Source of the DNA: Natronococcus pandeyae
Lineage (GTDB): Archaea > Halobacteriota > Halobacteria > Halobacteriales > Natrialbaceae
Reading direction: 5' to 3'
Length of the DNA: 64,000 nucleotides
Assembly: GCF_008122205.1 (NCBI RefSeq)
Contig: NZ_PHNJ01000002.1
Span: 1-64,000, forward strand
The notes under the pieces were generated by a model. That model was not told the origin of the DNA. It saw only the letters and a program-made list of their open reading frames with translations, and ran no database searches. Shown in pieces: positions 26,273 through 34,413 of the stretch. Position 1 is the stretch's first letter, and each line of letters starts with the position of its first letter. A program made the position numbers and the translations under genes.

Positions 26273-27313
26273 ATGTCACTCGAGGGGCGGTTCGAGGACG
26301 GCGTCGTTCGCGTCGGCGGCGACGCTCGCCAGCGCTATCACGACTCACGGGGGTACGGCTACCCGCTCGAAGGGAACGAGATCGCCCTCGCACCCATCGA
26401 GGCGGCCCACCTGCTCTACCGGGGCGATCTCGAGGCCGTCGTCGACGAGAACGGCGACCGTCTCGAGTTTCGATCGTTCCTGGCTCGCGAACCCGGACCG
26501 GACTTCGGCGTCCGCTTTCTGGTCTACGCCGACCTCCGCTCGCGGGGATTCTATCTCTCGCCAGCGTCGGAGCCGTGGCTCGACGAGCCGCCGGAAACCG
26601 ACTTCGCCGTCTTCCCACGCGGGAAGGGGCCCGGCGACGGCGAGGTTGCCTACGCACTGCAGGTCATCGGCGAGCGAACTGACGTCCCGGCACGCGACCT
26701 CGAGGCGGGCGTCCTCGCGGTCGTCGACGAGGAGAGCGAGATCACCTACTTCGAAGTCGCGCGGCGGGATCCGACCGGTTCCTCGGCGTCGTCGCTGCCC
26801 GAGGGCTGCGAGGCGGATCTGCTCGCGGATCGCGTCGTCGTCTGGGAGCCGCCGCTCGGACTGTACGAGGAGACGTTCTACGGCCAGCCGCTCGAGGGGC
26901 GGGAGTACGACGAGCCGACGCTGCAGTGTTCGCTGCTCGAGGCGGCCTACCTCGCCGAACGCGGCGCGATCGACCTCGAGCCGGCGACGGTCCGCGAACG
27001 CGGCCGCGAGGTCGAGGGCGAGCGGTTCGACCGCCGGTTCCGCGTCTACACCGAGTTGCGCGAGCGCGGCGTCGTCCCCAAGACGGGCTACAAGTTCGGC
27101 GCGGACTTTCGGACCTACGCGGACGTCGACTCCGTCGACGACCTCGGTCACTCCGAACTACTGGTTCGGGTCCACCCGGCCGACTACGTCTTCGAGCCAC
27201 GGGACCTCGCACTCGACGTGCGGCTGGCCCACGGCGTCCGGAAGACGATGGTGTTCGCGCTCGTCGACGAGGACGGGATCGAGTGGTGGTCGCTCGAACG
27301 GCTGACGCCCTGA
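26273..27313 (+). CDS. endA: tRNA-splicing endonuclease
   Basis: 346 residues, built of two tandem endonuclease repeats as in haloarchaeal homodimeric EndA. The active repeat is C-terminal: GYKFGADFRTY, GHSELLVRV and RLAHGVRKTMVFA, giving the expected Tyr, His293 and Lys324 catalytic triad. The N-terminal repeat lacks it, as is usual for the structural half. The enzyme cuts bulge-helix-bulge introns in pre-tRNA and pre-rRNA. The ATG at 26273 is 27 bases after a TATA-like ACTTAATGG (about 26246), so I prefer it to the ATG at 26249 inside that promoter. Confidence 0.94.
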   Translation: MSLEGRFEDGVVRVGGDARQRYHDSRGYGYPLEGNEIALAPIEAAHLLYRGDLEAVVDENGDRLEFRSFLAREPGPDFGVRFLVYADLRSRGFYLSPASEPWLDEPPETDFAVFPRGKGPGDGEVAYALQVIGERTDVPARDLEAGVLAVVDEESEITYFEVARRDPTGSSASSLPEGCEADLLADRVVVWEPPLGLYEETFYGQPLEGREYDEPTLQCSLLEAAYLAERGAIDLEPATVRERGREVEGERFDRRFRVYTELRERGVVPKTGYKFGADFRTYADVDSVDDLGHSELLVRVHPADYVFEPRDLALDVRLAHGVRKTMVFALVDEDGIEWWSLERLTP

Positions 27314-27406
27314 AGACGGTTCAGGAGGATCGCACGACTGTCCTGGATAGGGCGACTAGATATCACGTTCTGTATCCGCGAGCGAAGCGAGCGGTTCACC
27401 GTCGGA

Positions 27407-27565
27407 GCGGGGCGAAACCCCGCGACGGCGGCCTTTTTCATCGAAGTTTTTGCGCCCAGCGCGGGACCAAAGGTCCCGCGAGCCGTGCGAATAGTGCGAG
27501 ACCGAAGTCTCGCATACCGTGCGAACGGACGCTATGCGTCCGTGAGCAGAGGGCACTTCGTGCCC
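27407..27565. repeat. Array of five short hairpins after endA
   Basis: Five perfect hairpins with loops of 3-5 bases follow one another: 27407-27423 (GCGGGG/CCCCGC), 27461-27479 (GCGGGACC-AAA-GGTCCCGC), 27495-27514 (TGCGAGAC-CGAA-GTCTCGCA), 27525-27543 (ACGGACGC-TAT-GCGTCCGT) and 27551-27565 (GGGCAC-TTC-GTGCCC). They are separated by short, partly repeated linkers such as CCGTGCGAA and GTGAGCAGA. A similar, more degenerate array lies near thsA. The flanks contain AGCGAAGCGAGCG repeats. Confidence 0.8.
27432..27452 (+). terminator. Double T-run after endA
   Basis: Two T5 runs (27434-27438 and 27447-27451) lie about 120 bases after the endA stop, within the hairpin array. They are plausible archaeal terminators. 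Confidence 0.45.
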
Positions 27566-27675
27566 GTGAGCAGAGAGAGGTGAGTGAGCGAAGCGAGCGA
27601 ACCCGAGGCGGAAAAAGTTCGTTGTGCCTCTCTACGTAACGAACGGACCAGTTCGGATTCAGAACCAAACTGCTG

Positions 27676-28071
27676 CTATTCGGACCCCGGGATCGAGGCC
27701 CCCTCGTGCTCGAGCAGGCGACGCTTCAGCTCCAGTCCGCCGCCGTAGCCGGTGAGCGAATCGCGTCCCACGACGCGGTGGCAGGGGACGATCACGGGGA
27801 GCGGGTTGCGGCCGCAGGCCTGGCCGACGGCGATCGGCGCGGTCTCGAGTTCCGACGCGAGGTCGCCGTACGTTCGCGTCTCGCCGGCCGGAATTCGCGC
27901 CATCGCCCGCATGACGGCTCCCGTAAAGTCGTCGGGATACTCGACCTCGAGGTCGAACGTCCGCCGGTCGCCGTCCTCGTACTCGCGCACCTGGTCGCGG
28001 ATCGTCTCCGCGTCCGCGTCGATCAGCGAGGCGTCGATCTCGCGGTCGCATCCGAATATCCGGAACTGCAT
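27676..28071 (-). CDS. ogt: Methylated-DNA-protein-cysteine methyltransferase
   Basis: 131 residues, the catalytic domain only. The active-site motif PCHRVV has the alkyl-accepting Cys97, preceded by AVGQACGRNPLPVIV and by RTYGDLA. It repairs O6-methylguanine by irreversible transfer to the Cys. Convergent with endA, separated by the hairpin array. Confidence 0.93.
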   Translation of the reverse strand: MQFRIFGCDREIDASLIDADAETIRDQVREYEDGDRRTFDLEVEYPDDFTGAVMRAMARIPAGETRTYGDLASELETAPIAVGQACGRNPLPVIVPCHRVVGRDSLTGYGGGLELKRRLLEHEGASIPGSE

Positions 28072-28187
28072 TTGCGGTATCGTTCGTGCCGGGTACGCTT
28101 CACTCTACTACTTCGCTGACGACGCAAGGGACGGCCACCGCAGCGAAGCCGAAGGCTTTTGCGCGCTGGCGCGCCAAAACCGGGGTA

Positions 28188-29828
28188 ATGACCGGAGACG
28201 ATTCACGCGAGGAGCCCGAGTCAACGGAACCGCGAACCGGGCAGCCGGTAGCGGGCGGTGGTGAACGATCCGTCTCGTCGGCGTTGCGCCCCGACGGCGG
28301 AGCAGCAGGCGCAGACGACGTCGCACTGGATCCGTGGGGCTCCTCGGCCGTCTCCGACTACCGGAAGCTGTTCGACGAGTTCGGCATCGAGCGCTTCGAC
28401 GAGGTGCTCGAGGAGGTACCGAACCCCCACTACCTGATGCGCCGGGGCGTCATCTTCGGCCACCGCGACTACCGACCGGTCGCGGAGGCGCTACGCAACG
28501 GGGAGGACGCGGCCGTCCTCTCGGGGTTCATGCCCACCGGCGACCCCCACATCGGCCACAAGCTGGTGTTCGACGAGATCATCTGGCACCAGCAACAGGG
28601 AGCCGACGCCTACGCGCTGATCGCCGACCTCGAGGCCAACTCCGCCCGCGGGATGAGTTGGGACGAGATCGACGAGCACGCGCGCAACTACCTCCTCTCG
28701 CTGCTCGCGCTCGGGTTCGACCCCGAGGAGGGAGAGCTCTACCGCCAGTCGACCAACCGCGAGGTCCAGGACCTCGCGTTCGACCTCGGCGCCGAAGCCA
28801 ACTTCTCGGAGTTCCAGGCGATCTACGGCTTCGACGGCGAGACCGACGTCTCGCACATGCAGTCGGTCGTCACGCAGATGGCCGACATCCTCTACCCGCA
28901 ACTCGAGGAGCCCAAACCCACCGTCATTCCGGTCGGCCCGGACCAGGACCCCCACGTTCGGCTGGCGCGGGACCTCGCCGAGCGAACGCGCTTCTTCAAG
29001 GTCTCGGAGGCGTACGCGAGCTTCGAACTCGATCCCGAGGAGCGCGCGGTCGTCGCCGACTACTACGAACGCCTCGATCCGGCCGAGTTCGACGACGACT
29101 CGCTGCGCTGTGTCCACGTCGCCGAGGCCATCGAGGAGACGCCGCTGGAGGACCTCGATGTCGCGGCCGACACCCTCAGTTCGGTCCTGACGAAGCTCGA
29201 GGAGGGCGGGATGGAGCCAGTCCGCCCCCGGACGCGTTTCTCCGACCGGCGGGCGACCGAAGCGGCGTTCGACGCGCTCATCGACGCTATCGACGGCGAG
29301 AAACGCGTCTACGAGAGCCACGTCGACGCCTTCGAGATCGACCGCGCCGAGGCCGAGGAACTCGCCCGGCAGGTCGAGGTCGATAACGGCGGCTACGGCT
29401 TCCGTCCCCCCTCCTCGATCTACCACCGGTTCATGACCGGGCTGACGGGCGGCAAGATGTCCTCGTCGGTGCCGGCGAGTCACATCTCGCTGCTCGACGA
29501 TCCCGAGGACGGCTACAGCAAGGTGAAGTCGGCGACGACCGGCGGCCGCGAGACGGCCGAAGAGCAGCGCGAACTCGGCGGCCGCGCCGACGAGTGTCCC
29601 GTCTACGAACTGTACGCCTACCTGCTCTCGGGGGACGACGACGAGTTCGCCAAGCGCGTCTACGACGAGTGCGTCGGCGGCGAGCGCCTCTGTGGCGACT
29701 GCAAGGAGCAGGCCGCCCAGCTCATGAAGGAGTTCCTCGAGGAACACCAGGAAAAACGCGAGGAGGTCGAGGAGCTACTCGAGGAGGCGGATATCGAACT
29801 CGAGTCGCCGCGAAAGCGAACGGCCTGA
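28188..29828 (+). CDS. trpS: Tryptophan--tRNA ligase, long paralogue
   Basis: 546 residues, class I synthetase. HIGH is PTGDPHIGHK (121-124) and KMSKS is GGKMSSS (423-427). PVGPDQDPHVRLARDLA matches the archaeal/eukaryal TrpRS signature. The first 50 residues are a low-complexity acidic extension. Haloarchaea commonly encode two TrpRS paralogues; the second lies at 56979-58226. This copy has a TATA-like GGCTTTTGC (near 28158) about 30 bases before the ATG at 28188 and therefore no room for a leader peptide, unlike the other copy. Discrimination from TyrRS rests on overall pattern. Confidence 0.87.
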   Translation: MTGDDSREEPESTEPRTGQPVAGGGERSVSSALRPDGGAAGADDVALDPWGSSAVSDYRKLFDEFGIERFDEVLEEVPNPHYLMRRGVIFGHRDYRPVAEALRNGEDAAVLSGFMPTGDPHIGHKLVFDEIIWHQQQGADAYALIADLEANSARGMSWDEIDEHARNYLLSLLALGFDPEEGELYRQSTNREVQDLAFDLGAEANFSEFQAIYGFDGETDVSHMQSVVTQMADILYPQLEEPKPTVIPVGPDQDPHVRLARDLAERTRFFKVSEAYASFELDPEERAVVADYYERLDPAEFDDDSLRCVHVAEAIEETPLEDLDVAADTLSSVLTKLEEGGMEPVRPRTRFSDRRATEAAFDALIDAIDGEKRVYESHVDAFEIDRAEAEELARQVEVDNGGYGFRPPSSIYHRFMTGLTGGKMSSSVPASHISLLDDPEDGYSKVKSATTGGRETAEEQRELGGRADECPVYELYAYLLSGDDDEFAKRVYDECVGGERLCGDCKEQAAQLMKEFLEEHQEKREEVEELLEEADIELESPRKRTA

Positions 29829-29874
29829 ATCCAGGCGTCAGTGCTGCCCGCGGTACCTTCGGCGAAGCCTGCGT

Positions 29875-30453
29875 TCACGAATCCGCCTCGAGGACCTCGA
29901 CTGCAGCCGTGAGAGCGTGACCGCCGGTACGATCTCCGCCCTCGAGCGAAGCCGTCACCTCGAGGTCGTAGGTCGCCGGTTCGAGATTCTTCGCGTCGGC
30001 GTGGAGTTCGTAGACCGCGGTGACGGTTTCGCCGTCGTCGACCGAATCGCTGACGGAGACGTCGTCCGGGATGTACTCCGACTCGTCGTACCGATCCGAG
30101 GTGAACGGAACCCGCTCCGGAAACTCGTTGCCGGCGTCCCGCGTGAGCGTCAGCACGCCAAAGGGCCACCCCGGACCGGAACCGACCGTGATCGAGCCGG
30201 ACTCGGCGTTCGTCAGCGAGACGCGGATCTCCGCCGGTGCTGCGTCCCTGACTGATTCGGTAACTACCTCGACGGCCAGCTCGGTATCGAACTCGGCCGC
30301 CGGCTGTTCGTCGGTCACGTCCAGGGAAACGTGATAGCGTTTCGCTCCGGGGTCGTCGGTGCTCGCATCGCCCGTTTCAGCGGCCGTTTCGAGACAGCCG
30401 GCAGTCGTCGCGAGCGCGAGACCAGTGCCGGCCAGCAGCGCGCGTCGGTTCAT
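29875..30453 (-). CDS. Exported lipoprotein of unknown function
   Basis: 192 residues. The N-terminus has a short Arg-Arg motif and lipobox (ATTAGC), then an acidic segment and a beta-rich domain. No family was recognised with confidence. A TATA-like AAAACATATGG (near 30483) is 30 bases before the ATG. Confidence 0.8.
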   Translation of the reverse strand: MNRRALLAGTGLALATTAGCLETAAETGDASTDDPGAKRYHVSLDVTDEQPAAEFDTELAVEVVTESVRDAAPAEIRVSLTNAESGSITVGSGPGWPFGVLTLTRDAGNEFPERVPFTSDRYDESEYIPDDVSVSDSVDDGETVTAVYELHADAKNLEPATYDLEVTASLEGGDRTGGHALTAAVEVLEADS

Positions 30454-30613
30454 ACGCGAACTGCTGGCAGCGTCGCCATATGTTTTCTCGAAGGTGAAAT
30501 CGCTCTTTGACCGACACCGGTGGCGAGTCCCCGCGGAAGGCCTAGTCGATTCCTCCAGCGACCCCTATTTTGCTCTGCAACGGCCCCCCACCGAGCCACC
30601 GCGGGGTGGGAAT

Positions 30614-30633
30614 GAAAGGGGTTCGGGGCTTTC
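30614..30633. repeat. GGG/GGG inverted repeat, minimal copy B
   Basis: GAAAG-GGGTTCGGGG-CTTTC keeps only the outer GAAAG/CTTTC arms and the G-runs of the repeat family seen at 26071 and 56807. The long inner stem and spacer are missing. The flank AATG before the left arm matches the CTG before the others only partly. Confidence 0.55.
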
Positions 30634-30696
30634 GGGGGAGTACCGTCACGTGAAACACCACGATCTGCAGAACGAATCACGACCAGCGAGCGTCGC

Positions 30697-30708
30697 GTAA
30701 CGTTTTTG
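30697..30708 (+). promoter_or_regulatory. Promoter of the pheST leader
   Basis: TAACGTTTTTGC is a TATA-like element centred about 30 bases before the ATG of the leader ORF at 30733. In haloarchaea transcription starts about 25-28 bases after the TATA centre, so the transcript should begin at or just before that ATG. Confidence 0.6.
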
Positions 30709-30732
30709 CACCCCCGTTCCAATCGTTCGCAT

Positions 30733-30813
30733 ATGGCATCCGAGCCCCACCACCGGTGTGCCGTCCGCCAGCCAGAGCCGCGTCCGGGGTTCGGCTTCTT
30801 TTTCGCCCGGTGA
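30733..30813 (+). CDS. Candidate Phe-rich leader peptide upstream of pheST
   Basis: A 26-codon ORF ending in TGA. Its C-terminus reads Phe20-Gly21-Phe22-Phe23-Phe24-Ala25-Arg26, so four of five consecutive codons (30790-30804) encode Phe, the substrate of the enzyme encoded downstream. The start codon lies at the predicted 5' end of the mRNA. The Phe codons sit in the loop of a possible CCGGG/CCCGG hairpin (30784-30788 with 30806-30810); the same CCCGG can instead pair with CCGGG at 30816-30820. Further downstream GGGCCGGT (30818-30825) competes with GGGCCG (30834-30839) for the same partner (30848-30855). This is the layout of an attenuator, but no T-run terminator is visible. A chance ORF cannot be excluded without comparison. 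Confidence 0.6.
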   Translation: MASEPHHRCAVRQPEPRPGFGFFFAR

Positions 30814-30882
30814 ATCCGGGCCGGTGGATCCGCGGGCCGTCATATCGACCGGCCCCGGTGAAACTGTCCGCGACCCGTCGCG

Positions 30883-30922
30883 CCCTCGAGCGTCGCTCGA
30901 GCCGCGTAACTCGAGTCGAGGG
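30883..30922 (+). other. Hairpin in the pheS 5' region
   Basis: CCCTCGA (30883-30889) pairs with TCGAGGG (30916-30922); inside, CTCGAG occurs on both sides of an 8-base loop. It lies between leader ORF and pheS and may be part of the same regulatory leader. Confidence 0.5.
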
Positions 30923-31003
30923 CCTGTCGAATCGAGCCCGAGAGGCGCGTCGAATCGAGTCGGAACCGCTAACTGACCGACCCACGGCAATTCAGGTAAG
31001 CGA

Positions 31004-32515
31004 ATGCAACTTCCAGCACAACAGGTCGCGGTCCTCGAGGCCGCGAGCGCAGACGAGGCAACGTCCGTCGACGCCCTCGCTGCGGCGACCGACCTCCCGC
31101 CGGAGACCGTCACCGGGGCGGCCTTCGAACTCGAGGAGGACGGACTGGTCGCCGTCGCCGAGCGCGTCGACGAAACAGTCGCTCTCACGGAGGAGGGCCG
31201 CGAGTACGCCACGGACGGACTCCCCGAGGTCCGTCTCTACGAGACCGCGCTCGAGGCCGGCGCCGACGCCGATCCCGTCTCGATGGGGCAGGTCATCGGC
31301 GCGTCCGGACTCGAGGGCGCCCAGGTCGACATCGCGCTCTCGAACTACGCCCGGAAGGGGTACGGCACGATCGACAGCGGCGAGATTACGGCCGATCCCG
31401 ACGCCGACCCCGCCGCGGACGCGGAAGCGAACGCGCTCGAGTCGCTGGCCGCCGACGGGGTGCTCGAGGGGAGCGAGGACGTCCTCGACCAGCTCGAGCG
31501 ACGCGGACTCGTCGAGATCACCGAGTCGACCGTCCGCGAAGTTACCCTGACGGACCAGGGCGTCACGGAGCTGATGGCCGGCGTCGAGACCGCCGAGACG
31601 GTCGGCGAGGTCACGCCGGAACTCCTCACGAGCGGCGAGTGGGAGGACGTCGAGTTCGCCGAGTACAACGTCGAGGCCGACGCCGAGACCGTCGAGGGTG
31701 GCCGCATCCACGTCCTGCGAGAAATGTCCGAGCGAGTCAAGGACGTCCTCGTCGGGATGGGCTTCGAGGAGATGGACGGCCCCCACGCCGACGCGGACTT
31801 CTGGATCAACGACTGCCTGTTCATGCCCCAGGACCACCCCGCGCGGACCCACTGGGACCGGTTCGCCCTGGAGCAGCCGACCCACATCGACGAACTCCCC
31901 GAGGACCTCGTCGAGCGCGTCGAGCGCGCCCACCGTGAGGGCGTCGGCGACGACGGCGAGGGCTATCACTCCCCCTGGGACGAGGACTTCGCGCGAGCGC
32001 TCGCGCTGCGCGGACATACGACCTCGCTGTCGACGCGCTATCTCTCCGGTACCGAGATCGGCGAGATCGAACCGCCCGCCCGTTACTTCAGCGTCGAGAA
32101 GGCCTACCGCAACGACACGCTGGACGCGACCCACCTGCTCGAGTTCTACCAGATCGAGGGCTGGGTGATGGCCGAGGATCTCTCCGTGCGCGACCTGATG
32201 GGCACCTTCGAGGAGTTCTACGCCCAGTTCGGCATCGAAGACATCCAGTTCAAGCCGCACTACAACCCCTACACGGAGCCCAGCTTCGAGCTCTTTGGGA
32301 CTCACCCGACGACGGGCGAACTGATCGAGATCGGCAACTCGGGCATCTTCCGCGAGGAGATGCTCGAGCCCCTCGGCGTGGACTGTGACGTCATGGCCTG
32401 GGGGCTCGCCCTCGAACGACTCGCCATGCTCACGACCGGTGCGGAGGACATCCGCGACCTCCACGGCACGCTCGCCGACCTCGAGTTCTTGCGGAACGCG
32501 GAGGTGACCTACTGA
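31004..32515 (+). CDS. pheS: Phenylalanine--tRNA ligase alpha subunit
   Basis: 503 residues, typical of archaeal/eukaryal alpha subunits. The N-terminal 100 residues contain winged-helix repeats (ELEEDGLVAVAERVDETVALTEEG). The class II catalytic core (about 240-500) includes GFEEMDGPHADADFWINDCLFMPQDHPAR (motif 2 region) and GLALERLAML (motif 3). It forms an alpha2-beta2 enzyme with the next gene; the stop TGA and the pheT ATG share one base. A candidate Phe-rich leader ORF and hairpins lie upstream. A second start is possible, but ATG 31004 opens the recognised domain. Confidence 0.97.
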   Translation: MQLPAQQVAVLEAASADEATSVDALAAATDLPPETVTGAAFELEEDGLVAVAERVDETVALTEEGREYATDGLPEVRLYETALEAGADADPVSMGQVIGASGLEGAQVDIALSNYARKGYGTIDSGEITADPDADPAADAEANALESLAADGVLEGSEDVLDQLERRGLVEITESTVREVTLTDQGVTELMAGVETAETVGEVTPELLTSGEWEDVEFAEYNVEADAETVEGGRIHVLREMSERVKDVLVGMGFEEMDGPHADADFWINDCLFMPQDHPARTHWDRFALEQPTHIDELPEDLVERVERAHREGVGDDGEGYHSPWDEDFARALALRGHTTSLSTRYLSGTEIGEIEPPARYFSVEKAYRNDTLDATHLLEFYQIEGWVMAEDLSVRDLMGTFEEFYAQFGIEDIQFKPHYNPYTEPSFELFGTHPTTGELIEIGNSGIFREEMLEPLGVDCDVMAWGLALERLAMLTTGAEDIRDLHGTLADLEFLRNAEVTY

Positions 32516-34392
32516 TGCCAACCGTCGACATCGACCCCGACGAACTGCGCGAGTTGACCGGCCACGAGGAGAAAGACGACGACGAACTCGTCGACGACCT
32601 GTTCGGCCTCGGCCTCGAGTTCGAGGGCTGGACCGAGGACGACGAGTTCGAACTCGAGTTCGCGCCCGACCGCCTCGATCGGCTCTCGGTCGAGGGCGTC
32701 GCGCGATCGATGCGGTACCAGTACGGTGACGCCCGCGGAGTACACGTCCCCTCGACGAACTCGGCGGAGTGGACCATCGAGGTCGACGAGTCGGTCCCCG
32801 ACGAACGGCCCTACGTCACGGGCGCCGTGATCCGCGACGTGAACCTCGACGAGGACGCGCTCGATTCGCTCATCCAGTTACAGGAGAAACTCCACGCGAC
32901 GATGGGGCGCAAGCGCGCGAAGGGCGCGATCGGGATCCACGATCTGACGATGTTGAAGGGGGGGTCAGCCACCGAGGGAGATTCGACCATTCAGTACGTC
33001 GGCGTCGAACCCGAGGAGGACCGATTCGTCCCCCTCGATTCGGATGCCGAAATGACGCCGGCCGACGTACTCGAGGACCACCAGACCGGTCAGACCTATG
33101 CGGATCTCGTCAGCGGCTACGAGCGCTACCCCGCGATCTACGACGATATCGGACTGTTCTCGTTCCCGCCGGTGATCAACGGCCGCCGCACCGAGGTCTC
33201 GACGGACTCGAGAGACCTGTTCGTCGAGATGACGGGCACCGATCAGTGGACGATCGACAAGATGCTGAACATCGTCTGCTACGCGCTCACGGCGCGCGGC
33301 GCGACGCTCGAGGACGTGACGGTCGAATATCCGGATAGCGAGTCCGCGTCTGCGGACTCGAACGGGAGCCGGACGCAGTCCGGCGGACGCGACCTCGTCC
33401 GGCCCGATCTCTCGACCAAGACCAAGACCGTCTCCCACGACCGTATCGAGACCATTCTGGGGATCGATCTCGACCCCGACGAAGTGATCGACCTGGCAGA
33501 GCGATCCGGTCTCGATGCCGAGAAGGTCGAGGACGAGGGCGAAAGCGAACGCGAGGAGAGCATTACTCCGCTGGAGCAACGAGATGGACTCGAGGAGCGG
33601 AGTTCCGCGGACGGTTCGAGCGGGCCGCGAGAGAACGACGAAGCCGCGCCAGTTGGCGACCTCGTCTACGAGGTTACTATCCCGCCCTACCGCGTCGACG
33701 TGCTCCACCCGCTGGACGTCATCGACGACCTCGGGCGGGCCTACGGCTTCAACGACCTCGAGCCAACCTACCCCGACGTGGGGACCGTTGGCGGCCGCCA
33801 CGAGCGCTCTCGACTCGAGCGCGCCGTCCGCACGCAGCTCGTCGGCCTGGGCTTCGAGGACCTGCTGAACTTCCACATGACCAACGAGGAGGTGAACTAC
33901 GAGCGGGTCGACGTCGAACCCGACGCAGGGGTCTACGGCGCCGGCGAACCCGCGACGATCAAGGAGCCCTACAGCGAGGACTACACCATTCTCCGAACGT
34001 GGTGTCTCCCCTCCCTGCTGATGGTCCTCGAGAACAACACCCACCGCGCCTACCCCCAGCACCTCTCGGAGGTCGGCTTCGCCGCCGAAGTCGACGAGAC
34101 GGAGAACACGGGCGTTGCGGAGGGACGTCACGTCGGCGCCGTCCTCGCGAGCCACGACGCCGGCTACGAGGACGCCAAGGCCCGACTCCAGGCGCTCGCC
34201 CGGGACTTCGACGTCGACCTCGAGACGCCCGCGACCGACCACCCGACGTTCATCTCGGGTCGCGCGGCGAACGTCGTCATCGACGGTGAGACCGTCGGCG
34301 TCGTCGGCGAGATCCACCCGAAGGTGCTCGTCGAACACGACCTCGAGGTGCCCGTGGCAGCGTTCGAGTTCGATCTCGAGGCACTGCGCTGA
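32515..34392 (+). CDS. pheT: Phenylalanine--tRNA ligase beta subunit
   Basis: 625 residues, longer than many archaeal PheT because of two acidic, Ser/Gly-rich insertions (about 275-300 and 340-380). The B3/B4 editing-like domain is in the N-terminal half, and the B5 and class-II-like core follow (PPYRVDVLHPLDVIDDLGRAYGFND and NIGEIHPKVL-like VGEIHPKVLVEHDLEVPVAAFEFD at the end). It binds tRNA and edits mischarged Tyr. Start codon overlaps the pheS stop by one base. Confidence 0.96.
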   Translation: MPTVDIDPDELRELTGHEEKDDDELVDDLFGLGLEFEGWTEDDEFELEFAPDRLDRLSVEGVARSMRYQYGDARGVHVPSTNSAEWTIEVDESVPDERPYVTGAVIRDVNLDEDALDSLIQLQEKLHATMGRKRAKGAIGIHDLTMLKGGSATEGDSTIQYVGVEPEEDRFVPLDSDAEMTPADVLEDHQTGQTYADLVSGYERYPAIYDDIGLFSFPPVINGRRTEVSTDSRDLFVEMTGTDQWTIDKMLNIVCYALTARGATLEDVTVEYPDSESASADSNGSRTQSGGRDLVRPDLSTKTKTVSHDRIETILGIDLDPDEVIDLAERSGLDAEKVEDEGESEREESITPLEQRDGLEERSSADGSSGPRENDEAAPVGDLVYEVTIPPYRVDVLHPLDVIDDLGRAYGFNDLEPTYPDVGTVGGRHERSRLERAVRTQLVGLGFEDLLNFHMTNEEVNYERVDVEPDAGVYGAGEPATIKEPYSEDYTILRTWCLPSLLMVLENNTHRAYPQHLSEVGFAAEVDETENTGVAEGRHVGAVLASHDAGYEDAKARLQALARDFDVDLETPATDHPTFISGRAANVVIDGETVGVVGEIHPKVLVEHDLEVPVAAFEFDLEALR

Positions 34393-34413
34393 TCGAGAAA
34401 CGAACGTCTCGCG

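Larger units (their letters stand above)
30454..31003 (+). other. pheS upstream region: repeat, promoter, leader ORF and hairpins
   Basis: The stretch between the lipoprotein and pheS contains a minimal copy of the GGG/GGG repeat (30614-30633), the leader promoter (30697-30708), the leader ORF (30733-30813), alternative hairpins (30784-30855) and a further 40-base hairpin at 30883-30922 with arms CCCTCGA and TCGAGGG. No longer protein gene is supported. Confidence 0.7.
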
